A stretch of DNA of 64,000 bases from assembly GCA_028287115.1 (NCBI GenBank), contig JAQBQF010000148.1, forward strand, positions 1 through 64,000, in the 5' to 3' direction. The translations under genes and the position numbers were made by a program. Position 1 is the first letter of the stretch. Each line of letters starts with the position of its first letter. The stretch is from Myxococcales bacterium (GTDB lineage: Bacteria > Myxococcota_A > Polyangia > Haliangiales > Haliangiaceae). Under the pieces are notes generated by a model. The model saw nothing but the letters and a program-made list of their open reading frames with translations. It ran no database searches and was not told the origin of the DNA. Below, piece after piece: positions 7,471-16,387 of the stretch.

Positions 7471-8841
7471 TTACCGCTCGTCGGCTCCGGCGTCGCAAAA
7501 GCCGGTGGTCGGACGAGGATCGCCGTCGATGTCGATCGCCGGGCATTGCACCGCCGGCACCCGGCCATCGGCCACGGTCGACCCGGGAGATCCTGCGAGA
7601 TGGAAGTCTCCCGCCACCGCGTCGATGTAGAGGTCGGAAAGGGTCGAGACCATCACATTGCCCGTACCCGCGCACGTGCCGCTGGTCTCCACGTTGTAAG
7701 AGTAGGTCACGCCGACCGTCGCTGTCTGGCAGTCGGGCTCGCCCAGGTCGCCGACCTCCTTCGAGCTTGTCCACGTGTTGTTGCTTCCCACGCTGTTCCA
7801 GACGACCGCGCCGCCCGGTGCGAAGCTGTTATTGCGGAAGGTCGTATTCGGGAACGGCGCGACGTTCTTGAACATGACCGCTGCCTGGCCCATCGGGGCT
7901 GGTGCGGTGCCGATGTCCGTCGGGTGGCCGAAGAAATTGTTTTCGACTAAGACGGGTGTGATCCCGACCGTGGTGGTTTCGTGATACAGGGCCACGTCGA
8001 AAACCGCGCAATGAGAGAAGCGGTTGCGTGATAGGTGCAGCCCCTCGGTGCCGGCCGCGCTCCAGATGACCAGGCACTCGTAGTGCTGCGTGTCGAGTGA
8101 CCTCGTGTAGTCATGAAACACGTTGTGATCGATCGTTAGGTTGTTGCTCGCCTCGACGCGAGAATTGGTGCAAGTGCTCCAGTCGGCCGGACAAGGGCCG
8201 AAGTCAGAGTCCTTCACGACGATATTCGAAGGCCACGTCGCGGGGGCGCTGTCGACCCCGGTGATGCCGAAGGAGCAGACGTCCACCGCCTCGATGTGGA
8301 TGTCATGAGAGTCGGGCCGTACCCAGATGTAGCAGCCATCGGTCGAACTCGGTGGCATCACGAAACCACGGAGTGTGATGTGATCTGGACCATCGTCGCC
8401 TCCGCCGCCAGATCCGGTCCCGAGATCGATTCCGTGAATCGAGACGACGTCGCCGCTCATCGGCATGAACACGACATGCGGTTGGATGATCGTCCCGTCC
8501 TTGCCAGCCTTCTCCGTGATCGTTTGGGACGGGTAGGTTCCACCGTTCACGATCACCGTGTCGCCAAGCTCTGCCGCGGCGTACGCCGCGTCCAGGCTGG
8601 GGCAGGCGGCGGCGCCGTCGTACTCGACGAGCGTGCTCGAGCGAGTGCAGCTGCCGCCGTCTACGTCGACCCAGAGGTTGCCCATCGTTCCACCGGTGCT
8701 CGTGATTGCGTCGGTACCCGAATCGGAGACCGCGGCGTCCGGTTGATTCGCAAAGCTCCCCCCGCAGCCGGCAGGCGACAGAACCGACGCCAGGATTCCG
8801 ATTGCAGCCTCGACCTTGATCGTCGCGCGGTGGAAGACCAT
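7471..8841 (-). CDS. right-handed parallel beta-helix lipoprotein
   Basis: 456 aa from the ATG at 8841. The signal peptide ends near VLSPAGC (Cys26), followed by a short Asp/Ala/Ser linker. The body has parallel beta-helix rungs with repeated N-N-x-F/x-I-x-x-N turns (ITLRGFVM, NLTIDHNVFHDY, VLVENNFFG, TTFRNNSF). The C-terminus (DIDGDPRPTTGFCDAGADE) is the conserved end of the 'choice-of-anchor Q' domain of surface beta-helix proteins. It is likely a surface polysaccharide-binding or lyase-like protein; catalytic residues cannot be placed by eye. Beta-helix tails at 581-753 and 8904-9206 show that several relatives have been lost nearby. Confidence 0.75.
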   Translation of the reverse strand: MVFHRATIKVEAAIGILASVLSPAGCGGSFANQPDAAVSDSGTDAITSTGGTMGNLWVDVDGGSCTRSSTLVEYDGAAACPSLDAAYAAAELGDTVIVNGGTYPSQTITEKAGKDGTIIQPHVVFMPMSGDVVSIHGIDLGTGSGGGGDDGPDHITLRGFVMPPSSTDGCYIWVRPDSHDIHIEAVDVCSFGITGVDSAPATWPSNIVVKDSDFGPCPADWSTCTNSRVEASNNLTIDHNVFHDYTRSLDTQHYECLVIWSAAGTEGLHLSRNRFSHCAVFDVALYHETTTVGITPVLVENNFFGHPTDIGTAPAPMGQAAVMFKNVAPFPNTTFRNNSFAPGGAVVWNSVGSNNTWTSSKEVGDLGEPDCQTATVGVTYSYNVETSGTCAGTGNVMVSTLSDLYIDAVAGDFHLAGSPGSTVADGRVPAVQCPAIDIDGDPRPTTGFCDAGADER

Positions 8842-8903
8842 AGGTCACATGATACATACCGCGCTTGGAGGTGAAGGCGATCTGTCGTCGTAGATGGTGC
8901 GAT

Positions 8904-9206
8904 GTAGAATCGTCCTCCGGCGTCACGATCTCCCATTCGCTGTTCGCCAACGGCAACGCCGACGGCATCCAGAGCGGCGTCGAAGACAACATCGCGTACA
9001 CGATCAGCGTCGGCGACGGCTCGACGGCGGCGAGCGACACGCACAACATGGTGCGTCTGGACCCGAGCGCCGAGGACGTGATCGGCACCCTGACCTTCGC
9101 CGCGGGTCCCGGGCCCACGACCTGGGAAGGGTTTCGCCTCGCCGCCGGCTCGCCCGGAACCGGCACGGCCACCGATGGCTCGAACGTCGGAATCCGCGCG
9201 CCCTGA
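8904..9206 (+). pseudogene. beta-helix exoprotein, C-terminal fragment
   Basis: From about 8904 the plus strand encodes one clear rung (SGVTISHSLFANGNADGIQ), an Asn/Asp-rich turn, and a C-terminal Gly/Thr/Pro-rich end (SPGTGTATDGSNVGIRAP) closing at 9206. This is the end of a beta-helix protein. The sequence before 8904 is unrelated, and there is no signal peptide or ribosome site. It lies just upstream of, and divergent from, the intact beta-helix gene, consistent with a lost tandem relative. Confidence 0.5.
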
Positions 9207-9366
9207 CTCAGATCGCGAAACACCGCGCCGCCTGAAGCGCTGGCGCCACCAGGTGCCGCTGTGACGGTGTGGCGCGCGGACGGTCGTGGGCGGTCGCCCG
9301 AACGCAGCGATATCTCGATCTGATGCGTGCTCAGAACTGGCACTCGCATTGCGTGGGTCGTCCGTC

Positions 9367-10785
9367 ATGCTCGCCCGCGTCACGATCTGCGTCGCTCTCG
9401 CCGCGTGTAGCAAGCCGGCCGACGAGACACCGGATGCCGCGGCCACGATCGACGCAACCGTGGACGTCGCCGTCGATGCGCCTGTAGTGGTCTTACCAGC
9501 CTGCACGACGCCAGGGTCCGCGACGTACACGATGGATCCGGGCCACGTCATCGCACCGGACCTGGTGGGGTTCGGCGCGCAATACAACGCGAACGCCTAC
9601 GCAGCGATCAGCGCGGCGGCGGGGATCACGCCGCAAAATGTCATCGAGATGGAAGACAAGACGATCGCGATGCGGCCGCAACACGTGCGCGTGTTCTGGA
9701 GCTCGACCGCGACTCCCGACCAGGTCGAATCGTTCGAACGGACCATCACGCTTGCCGAGCGATCGGGTGCGTCGGTCAACGTCACGTACTGGCACGGTCC
9801 GTATCCCGATCCCGCCGGGCAGATGACGGCGTTCTCGAACGAGCTCGTCCGCCTGATTCACGATCTCGGACACGATGCCGTTCGTGAGATCACGATCCAG
9901 AACGAGGTGAGCTCGACGCTCGTGACCCAGCCGCTTTACGAGCAACTATACCGCAACCTCGATCAGGATCTTCGGACGGCCGGGATTCGCGATCACATCA
10001 AGTTCGTCTGCGGCGACCTGCTCCGCACCAACCAGGCTTCATGGTTCGACTACCTGGCAACGCACATGACCGATGTGTGCGATGCCTACTCGGTCCACAT
10101 CTACTGGAACTACTTCGACGTTCCGTACATGGTGACGCGGGTGACGGAGGTGCATGACATCGTCGCGGCGATGCCCGCGTCCGCGCGCAAACCGATCTAC
10201 GTCACCGAGTTTGGCGTGCGCGGTAATTCCCCGAACGGTGAGGCCGATCCGGGGCTCTACTCCGATGGTCAGCTCCTCGAGCGCACCAACGAGAACGCGT
10301 TCCAGCACGCCTGGTTCAACGTCCTCGCCACACGCCTCGGCTTCGTGTCGACTCTCAAGTGGGACGCGTTCTACGCCAAATACGATCAGGGCTCGCAGTT
10401 CTACTCTGCGATCGGTGCGCCGCCAGAGTGGTTCGTGAAGCCCGTCTACTACGCAACACAGCTGTTCACGTCGAGCGTCGCCCCAGGATGGTCGAGCGTC
10501 GGCGTGACGGGCGGCACCGGCGCTGCGGATACACGTCTGCTCACGGGCTTCTCCGGACCGAACGGTGCCGCCGCGGTCGTGGCGCTCAATAAAGGACGAG
10601 CGGCGACGACGGTCGACGTCACCGGCCTGCCACCCGGAACGCCAGTACAACTCCTCGTGTGGCATGGCGAGGGCGCGGGGAACCTGACGACGCGCACCGT
10701 GACCACGACGGACCAGTGTCAGATCACGTTCACCGTTCCGGCGCGCAGCGTGGCTGCGGTGACGACGCTCGTTCCGAGCCCGTGA
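9367..10785 (+). CDS. clan GH-A glycoside hydrolase-like lipoprotein
   Basis: 472 aa from the ATG at 9367. The signal peptide ends in ALAAC (Cys14) with an Asp/Ala linker to about residue 42. The body is a TIM-barrel glycosidase: an acid/base candidate in ITIQNEVSS (Asn179-Glu180) at the end of one strand and a nucleophile candidate in PIYVTEFGVRG (Glu281), the spacing expected of clan GH-A enzymes (GH39/GH5/GH79 type). A C-terminal beta-sandwich (about 390-472, VAALNKGRAATTVDV) matches the domain after the barrel in GH39/GH79 enzymes. It probably acts on plant or microbial polysaccharides at the cell surface. The exact family cannot be fixed by eye. Confidence 0.78.
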   Translation: MLARVTICVALAACSKPADETPDAAATIDATVDVAVDAPVVVLPACTTPGSATYTMDPGHVIAPDLVGFGAQYNANAYAAISAAAGITPQNVIEMEDKTIAMRPQHVRVFWSSTATPDQVESFERTITLAERSGASVNVTYWHGPYPDPAGQMTAFSNELVRLIHDLGHDAVREITIQNEVSSTLVTQPLYEQLYRNLDQDLRTAGIRDHIKFVCGDLLRTNQASWFDYLATHMTDVCDAYSVHIYWNYFDVPYMVTRVTEVHDIVAAMPASARKPIYVTEFGVRGNSPNGEADPGLYSDGQLLERTNENAFQHAWFNVLATRLGFVSTLKWDAFYAKYDQGSQFYSAIGAPPEWFVKPVYYATQLFTSSVAPGWSSVGVTGGTGAADTRLLTGFSGPNGAAAVVALNKGRAATTVDVTGLPPGTPVQLLVWHGEGAGNLTTRTVTTTDQCQITFTVPARSVAAVTTLVPSP

Positions 10786-10917
10786 CAACGAGACCGATTG
10801 CGCTCAGCGCAGGTCGTCGTAGCCGCCGCCGTTGACGACCTGACATCTGAGGAACTCGAACGGGACGCTCGTGTCACGGCGAGCGTAACAGCCGCCGGTC
10901 GGGCTCTTTCGGTTTCC

Positions 10918-11355
10918 CTAGACGCGCGCGCCGCGGCGGCGCCGCAAGGTCAACGCGAGCCCGACGATCAGCGCGAGCGACAGGCTGTCAGGCGTGGTCG
11001 AGCTCGAGCATCCGCCGGTGTCGGCCTTCGGATCGCAAGCATCACCGATTCCATCCCCATCGAGGTCGGCTTGGGTTGCGTTCGCCACAAATGGACAGTT
11101 GTCGGAGCTGTTGGGAATGGAGTCGCCGTCGACATCGTTGCCATTGCTGTTGTCGCACGCATCGCCGATGCCATCTCCGTCGGCATCCTGCTGGCCGGGA
11201 TTGGCAACAAACGGACAGTTGTCGTGGTCGTTGAGTACCGTGTCGTTGTCAACGTCGAGGTTGTTCACGGAATCGCAGGCATCGCCGATCCCATCTCCGT
11301 CGCTGTCTGCCTGACTGGGGTTCGCAACAAACGGACAATTGTCCTGGCTGTTGAT
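10918..11355 (-). pseudogene. TSP3-repeat protein with MYXO-CTERM-like tail, N-truncated
   Basis: Three thrombospondin type-3 repeats (pattern DNCPFVANPxQxDxDGDGIGDACD) are followed by a GGCSS cysteine, a hydrophobic helix (LSLALIVGLALTL) and an Arg cluster. This is the tripartite layout of MYXO-CTERM sorting signals, which tether proteins to the myxobacterial surface. The normal N-terminus (signal peptide and main domain) is missing: homology stops near 11355, where a sigma-54 AAA+ fragment on the opposite strand begins. An ATG at 11419-11421 could open the frame but would encode the antisense of that scrap. Confidence 0.62.
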
Positions 11356-11466
11356 GCCCGGTCTCGGTGCTGTTGTTTGGCGAGTGGTGTCGGCAAGGAG
11401 GTTGCTGCGCGCATGATTCACGACCGATCGCAGCGTCCCGGTGCGTTCGTGGTCGTGAACTGCGCG
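11356..11466 (+). pseudogene. sigma-54-dependent activator AAA+ domain, fragment
   Basis: About 37 codons match the start of the sigma-54 interaction domain: PVSVLLFGE, then, in a shifted frame, SGVGKEVAARMIHDRS and FVVVNCAG. This is the Walker A region of NtrC-type regulators, and two bases appear to be missing inside Walker A. Nothing of the GAFTGA loop, Walker B or HTH is present. The fragment is joined tail-first to the TSP3 tail on the other strand, so it records a rearrangement and not a working gene. Confidence 0.55.
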
Positions 11467-11560
11467 GGTCAGGTCGAGACGCTCGCACGCGCAGGTTCAT
11501 CGCTTGCTACGTCAGTTCGATCTCGATCCCGAAGCGTACCGGCGCACGTAGCTCACCGGA

Positions 11561-12358
11561 CTACGGCGCGTGCTTGTACAAGCTGCCGACCCCGTACACG
11601 AAGCCGATTCCGTACCCCTCGCTCCATGAGACGTCGGTGATCGGGTCATCGCCCCCGCAGAAATCGCACGAGCGCAGCCTGGCGGTCCCTGACCGTGGCG
11701 CCCAGTACGGAACGATCGCGAAGTACACATCGGGAGGCCTGGACCCTGGGCTCTTCGGGTCGTCGGGAATGTGGAAGCTCATTCCCAACGCCGCATTCAG
11801 GCGAAGCTCACGACGGTCGAAGCGCGCGAATGGCGAATCGTGAATCACACCCGGACCCGAGATCTGGGCGCCATGCGGGTAATCGCCGACGCTCGCGTAC
11901 AGGTTCGTGAACACCGAGTGGTCAGCGCCGAATCGATGGCTAATGTCGATGCCCGCGATCGCCTCGGGTCCACCAAACGGGAGGTAGTACGCACCGATGG
12001 CCGCCGCGATCGACGGGCCGCCATCTTCTTCGCGCGATAGCGCACAGCGAGCTTCACCGCCGAGCCTGCTCACACCGAGGCTCGTCGAGACCTCGCAGCT
12101 GTCGGAGACTCCAACGTTGACGTGTAGCATCGCTGCGAGGAACACGAAGAAAGGCTGACTGGACGACGTATTCCAGTTGAGGTAGGAGTGTTCCTTCGTG
12201 GTCGTCGCGGACGCGCGCTTGACGGTCGCCTCGCCCGCCGTGAACACGCCGCCGAACGACACCGTGCCGGTGATTTCGCCCGGCCGCAGCACGCTCGCGG
12301 ACCGAACGGGCACCGGGGCCACACAGCCGATGATGAACAACGTCAAGACAACTCGCAT
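11561..12358 (-). CDS. lipoprotein, probable outer-membrane beta protein
   Basis: From the ATG at 12356-12358 the product is 265 aa; an ATG five codons upstream is also possible. The N-terminus (MRVVLTLFIIGCVAP) carries the lipobox FIIGC (Cys12). The body has many alternating amphipathic strands and glycine turns (IAAAIGAYYLPFGG, NAALGMSFHIP, GYGIGFVYGVG), as in outer-membrane beta-barrels or surface beta proteins. Two cysteines sit close together in RSCDFCGGDD. No close family is recognised. The gene is flanked by pseudogene scraps on both sides but is itself intact. Confidence 0.65.
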   Translation of the reverse strand: MRVVLTLFIIGCVAPVPVRSASVLRPGEITGTVSFGGVFTAGEATVKRASATTTKEHSYLNWNTSSSQPFFVFLAAMLHVNVGVSDSCEVSTSLGVSRLGGEARCALSREEDGGPSIAAAIGAYYLPFGGPEAIAGIDISHRFGADHSVFTNLYASVGDYPHGAQISGPGVIHDSPFARFDRRELRLNAALGMSFHIPDDPKSPGSRPPDVYFAIVPYWAPRSGTARLRSCDFCGGDDPITDVSWSEGYGIGFVYGVGSLYKHAP

Positions 12359-12550
12359 ATGGGCAACCCGCATTAGCAGCTGCCGTGCCGCGCGGGTTCA
12401 CGATCGATCCGGTATTTAGCCGCGCCGAGATCCGCGAGCCTCGCTCGATCGCGACACGCTCGTCGTGATGGTTGGCGCAGCGGTTGACCGTACTTGCGGT
12501 GCTGCACGCCGCGTGAATTTTCGCTCGGCAGGCGCGTCCAACCCGGTCGC

Positions 12551-13170
12551 GTGATCACTACACCTCTTGCGGCGAGTCCGGCGCAGCCGTTCCCATTCGT
12601 CTCGAACCTGTCGCTTAACCTGCTCGTCTCACTACGCTACGAGAACGATTCGGAGTCGCTGCTCGCGCGCGTCAGGGTCCCGGTCGGCGGCGGCATGGCG
12701 CGGTTCGTTGGGCTCGGCACCTCTCGCACGTTCGTCGATCTCGCCGACGGATGGCGAACAACCTCGATCTGCTCTTCCCCGGGATGGAGATCGAGGCGTG
12801 CTCGTCGTTCCGCGTCACGCGCAATGCGATCGCCGGGCGCGACGAAGAGGAAGCCGATGACCTCCTCGAGATGATCGAGATCGAGCTGCGCAAGCGCAAG
12901 TTCGCCCCTGTCGTCCGGCTCCAGGTCGATACGATCATGCATGCGCAGCTTCGCGGGCGCCTCGCTTCGGAGCTCGGCCTCGACGAGGGCGTCGACGTGT
13001 TCGAGGCGCAGGGCATGCTCGGCCAGCGCGATCTGATGGAGATCGCCACACTCGACATCCCGGACCTGCGCGATCCGCCGCACGCGCCCGCCCAGCCGAT
13101 CGACTTCATCACCGAGGGCAACCTGTTCCACGCGATTCGCGACGCGAAGCAGATGCTCGTGCACCAAACT
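12551..13170 (+). pseudogene. ppk1: polyphosphate kinase 1, internal fragment with frameshift
   Basis: The plus strand reads TPLAASPAQPFPFVSNLSLN, then RVRVPVGGGMARFV and TFVDL. After a one-base loss near 12750 the next frame gives NNLDLLFPGMEIE, FRVTRNA, EEEADDLLEMIE, VVRLQVD and LFHAIRDAKQMLVHQ. In this order these are the head domain and its exit in Ppk1. The N-terminal domain and everything after the LLHHPY-like segment are absent, including both catalytic His phosphotransfer domains, so no polyphosphate can be made from it. A functional ppk1 must be elsewhere if the organism needs one. Confidence 0.72.
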
Positions 13171-13209
13171 TCGCGGAACAGAGTCCCGACCGGGGTTGAT
13201 CAGGCACGT

Positions 13210-14712
13210 TCAACGCGGAGAGAACGCAGTACCGGCGACTCCCGTCAGCGTCTTGTTGGATGAAGCCGGGTAGAGCGTGGCAGTGCCGTCGCCGGCGTAG
13301 ACCCAGAGGCTGCTCGCTCCGTCGCTGACCTCGAGATCGAAGCGGCCGTCGCCGTTGACGTCGGCGAGCTCGAGCGCATATCCGAACTGCGACGAGGTCA
13401 TGGGCCCGCTGATCGTCGTTGACGCGGTGGTCGCGAGGCCCGAGCTGCTGCCGGCGAACACCAACGCGTTGCCACCGTGACAGCTCGAGTCGAGGCAGGG
13501 GTTCGCGAGCACGACGTCGTCATGGCCGTCGTTGTCGACATCGCCCGCGATCGCGGTGCCCCAACCGAGCTGGGCGCCGTCCGACACGGTCGTCGTGCCG
13601 GATAGCCCGGAAGCGCTGCCGTAGTGGATCACCGCCTGCGCGTTGCCCGCGATCACCAGATCTGCGAAGCCGCCGCGTTGAATGTACGCGACACTGATCG
13701 CGCCTCGCTCGCTGGCGCTGCCGATCGATGTCGTCGCGATCCCGGATGGGCCGCCGGGATAGATCTTCACGCCCGACGGCGAGCCGACGAGCGCGGACGC
13801 GTAGCCGGATCCTGTGATGTCGCCAAGGCCGATCGCTTCGCCGAGCGAGCTGCCGCTCGTGCCGGTCATCATCGAGTCGAAGGTCGCGCCGGCCGCGCCG
13901 CCTTTGTAGAAGAACACCTGGCCGACAAACGTGTTGTACCCGTTGTATCCGACCGCGACGTCTTCGAGACCGTCGCCGTTGTAATCGCCGGCAGCCATGG
14001 CGTAGCCACTCCCCGCATTCGCGAGCGCTGGGCCCGCAAGCGAGTACGACGGCGCCGACGGGAGCCCGCTGCTCGCTCCGTTGAAGAAATACACGGTTCC
14101 GGTGTCGGTGTGCGAGGTGCTGAAGCTCGCAACACCGACCGCTAGATCCGCGTAGCCCGTGCCGCGGATATCCGCGGCGACCAGCGCGAATCCGAACTCG
14201 CTCGCGGCCTTCGGCCCGGTCAGCGTCAGGTCCGGCGTCGCCGCCACCCCCGAAGGCGAGCCATAGAAGATCGATACCGTGCCCGCACCCGACGCGGCCA
14301 ACATCGAGCCGACCGCGAGGTCGACATAGCCGTCGCCATTGAAGTCATGGTTGTGGGCCGCGTAGACGCTCGCGGTGATCGACGCGGAAAGCGTGCTGCC
14401 GTCGTACACGCCTGCGCTGATCACGTGCTGCGTGCCGACTTTCCAGCTCGTCGGTCGCGGGCACTTCCAGGCCGCCGTCCCGGTCGCGCCGACGATCGCG
14501 CCGCCGTCGAACCGGCAGCCGACCTGCGGCACGAGTCCGGTGCTCGTACCGACGATGAAGCCGGTCTCGAGCTCCTGGTTGTCATGCACGTTCGCGAACG
14601 CGAGGCTCGGCGCGCCGGGCGCATCCTGCGCCGGTGCACCGTCGAGCATCGCGCCTCTGTTGCCGCCGCCGCACGAGGCCAGCAGCGCGATCACCAGCAT
14701 CGATTTAATCAT
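13210..14712 (-). CDS. FG-GAP repeat lipoprotein (integrin-alpha-like propeller)
   Basis: 500 aa from the ATG at 14710-14712. The signal peptide ends in LLASC (Cys14). After an Ig-like segment (about 30-110) there are about seven FG-GAP/VCBS units, each with a calcium loop of the DxNxDGxxD kind (HDFNGDGYVDLAVGS, GDYNGDGLEDVAVG, GDVDNDGHDDVVLAN, ADVNGDGRFDLEVSD) and a following phenylalanine-glycine turn. They should fold as a seven-bladed beta-propeller at the cell surface. Such proteins are abundant in myxobacteria and are thought to bind partners or surfaces. The gene starts just before the divergent beta-propeller lipoprotein region. Confidence 0.8.
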   Translation of the reverse strand: MIKSMLVIALLASCGGGNRGAMLDGAPAQDAPGAPSLAFANVHDNQELETGFIVGTSTGLVPQVGCRFDGGAIVGATGTAAWKCPRPTSWKVGTQHVISAGVYDGSTLSASITASVYAAHNHDFNGDGYVDLAVGSMLAASGAGTVSIFYGSPSGVAATPDLTLTGPKAASEFGFALVAADIRGTGYADLAVGVASFSTSHTDTGTVYFFNGASSGLPSAPSYSLAGPALANAGSGYAMAAGDYNGDGLEDVAVGYNGYNTFVGQVFFYKGGAAGATFDSMMTGTSGSSLGEAIGLGDITGSGYASALVGSPSGVKIYPGGPSGIATTSIGSASERGAISVAYIQRGGFADLVIAGNAQAVIHYGSASGLSGTTTVSDGAQLGWGTAIAGDVDNDGHDDVVLANPCLDSSCHGGNALVFAGSSSGLATTASTTISGPMTSSQFGYALELADVNGDGRFDLEVSDGASSLWVYAGDGTATLYPASSNKTLTGVAGTAFSPR

Positions 14713-15166
14713 GAGTCCCCCTATATCGCGGGCAGCGATGTGCAAGCGCGGCGCCACCGCGCAAACCAACGCCGGATACGAAGATCGAGCACTTCCGTCA
14801 ACGCGCGTTCACGCAACGCCGGGACCACGGACTTCGTACATCGAGGGGCCAGATCACACGAGCGGATCAGACTTCATCATGACCGGTGAGCGTCGTGTCG
14901 TACCGATGGCCGGACCGCTGCCACGCCGTGGGGAGGCGCGTCGTGTGGCTTCTGCGCGGCGGGATCAGGGTCGCGAGCCGACGGCACCACGAGGGCCGTC
15001 GGTAACCCAACGAGGTACGGCTGGTCAGATCGGGACCGCAGCAATGGGGCCACCGTCGAGAGTCACACGTGAAGCGGAGTTCACAGTGGCGACCCACGAA
15101 ACGGCCCGAGCACGCTGCCGTGCGGCGGCACACGCGCTGCAGCAGCGACGCGTCGGGAGTCTCGAG
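14713..15166. other. 454 bp divergent intergenic region
   Basis: This stretch separates the FG-GAP gene (minus) from the next lipoprotein gene (plus), so it must hold promoters for both. Open frames run through it on both strands, but they are Arg/Thr-rich with no domain or start signal. I see no repeat or hairpin of note. Confidence 0.35.
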
Positions 15167-16177
15167 ATGCGTTACCTACACGTCTGTGTGGCGGTCGGGG
15201 TCGCGGGCTGCGGCGGCCATAGCTCGCCCGCAGCGCCCGACGCCCACGGCGTGGAGATCGATGCGGCGCTGGATGCGATGCCCGATGCGGCGATAGGACC
15301 GCAGATCATCGCCACGGACCAAGCCGATCCGCATTGGATCGCGGTCGATGACTACAACATCTACTGGACGAACGAGACCAGCCAGCACGGACAGGTGATG
15401 CAGCTTTCGAAGGTCGGTGGAACGCCGGTCGCGCTGGCGTCGGATCTACCCGATCCGGAGGAGCTCGCGGTCGATGGGACGGGCGTCTACTTCGAGAGCC
15501 TTGGCGCTTCGGGAGTCCAGGGTAGTGTGATGTCCGAGATCGGGGGTGTCGTCACAACGCTCGCCCCTTCGCTGACCTTCCCGCGTCACCTCGCACTCGA
15601 CGCGGTCTCCGTGTACTGGACGACCGACAATGGTCTCGTCCAGAAGGTCGCGCGCGGCGGCGGCGCGGTGCAGACACTCGCGACGAACGAGGACTACACC
15701 AGCCTCGTCACCGACGGCACGAAGCTGTTCTACATCGCGTACGTCGGGGGCGCGTCCTCGACCACCCTCTACGGATTGCCGGTGAACGGCGGCACGCAGG
15801 TGCCGCTCGCGAGCGGCGTGCACTTGAACGGCCTCGCGATCGCGGGCTCGACACTGTTCTGGAAAGACTGCTCGTCGTTGCCGCCGCCGCGGACCTGTCA
15901 GATCTTCGCGATGCCAACGTCCGGCGGCACGCCGGCGGTGATCTCGACGGAGCCGGGCAACGGCGATTACCAGTCGGTGCTCGCGGTCGACGCGCAGAAC
16001 GTGTACTGGACCGACTGGCAGCTCGGCACCGTGTGGCGCGCGCCGATCGCCGGCGGCGATCCGGTCGCGATCGGGACGAATCAACGCCTGCCGGACGGGA
16101 TCGCGGTCGACGCCAGCGCGATCTACTGGACGAGCTACGATGGCACGTACGGCAACATTATTCGTTGCGCGAAGTAA
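15167..16177 (+). CDS. beta-propeller lipoprotein (YWTN/NHL-like repeats)
   Basis: 336 aa from the ATG at 15167, preceded by a GGAG ribosome site 8 bases upstream; the frame is open much further upstream but without coding character. The signal peptide ends in VGVAGC (Cys14), followed by an Asp/Ala linker. The rest is a chain of about six repeats of the form L-A-V-D/x-x-x-V/I-Y-W-T (IAVDDYNIYWTN, LALDAVSVYWTT, LAVDAQNVYWTD, IAVDASAIYWTS). These are typical of six-bladed propellers of the LDL-receptor YWTD/NHL type. It is probably surface-exposed; the ligand is unknown. Confidence 0.78.
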   Translation: MRYLHVCVAVGVAGCGGHSSPAAPDAHGVEIDAALDAMPDAAIGPQIIATDQADPHWIAVDDYNIYWTNETSQHGQVMQLSKVGGTPVALASDLPDPEELAVDGTGVYFESLGASGVQGSVMSEIGGVVTTLAPSLTFPRHLALDAVSVYWTTDNGLVQKVARGGGAVQTLATNEDYTSLVTDGTKLFYIAYVGGASSTTLYGLPVNGGTQVPLASGVHLNGLAIAGSTLFWKDCSSLPPPRTCQIFAMPTSGGTPAVISTEPGNGDYQSVLAVDAQNVYWTDWQLGTVWRAPIAGGDPVAIGTNQRLPDGIAVDASAIYWTSYDGTYGNIIRCAK

Positions 16178-16183
16178 TGCGCT

Positions 16184-16341
16184 ACGCGATCGATCAGCTG
16201 TGCCGCAGTGTCGGCCATCCGCCGCGCGATGCACGACGGACAGATCCCGCGCCGCTTGCACGAAAACGCGACGACGATCTCGTCGTCGCACGCCTGGCAA
16301 GATATCGCGCGTGCAGCCCGGCAGCGCTGCGCCGGTTGCAA
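16184..16341 (-). pseudogene. IS91-type transposase, N-terminal zinc-binding fragment
   Basis: This minus-strand piece encodes the zinc finger near the N-terminus of IS91-type transposases: CQACDDEIVVAFSCKRRGIC, then PSCIARRMADTAAQLIDRV. The rest of the transposase is gone. The fragment fills the gap between two lipoprotein genes, 7 bases after the stop of the first, and the upstream open part of the following gene is simply its antisense. With the two C-terminal pieces at 263-580 and 3868-4085 it shows that at least one complete element was once in the neighbourhood. Confidence 0.6.
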
Positions 16342-16387
16342 ACGCCAAACAAAACAACGATCATCGATGTGCCGTCAGAGGGTCTGT

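Noticed and set aside
11040-11355. Tandem DNA periodicity considered as a CRISPR-like array
   Set aside because: The about 105-base periodicity comes from repeated TSP3 coding units; there are no identical short repeats with unique spacers. No CRISPR array was seen in the window.
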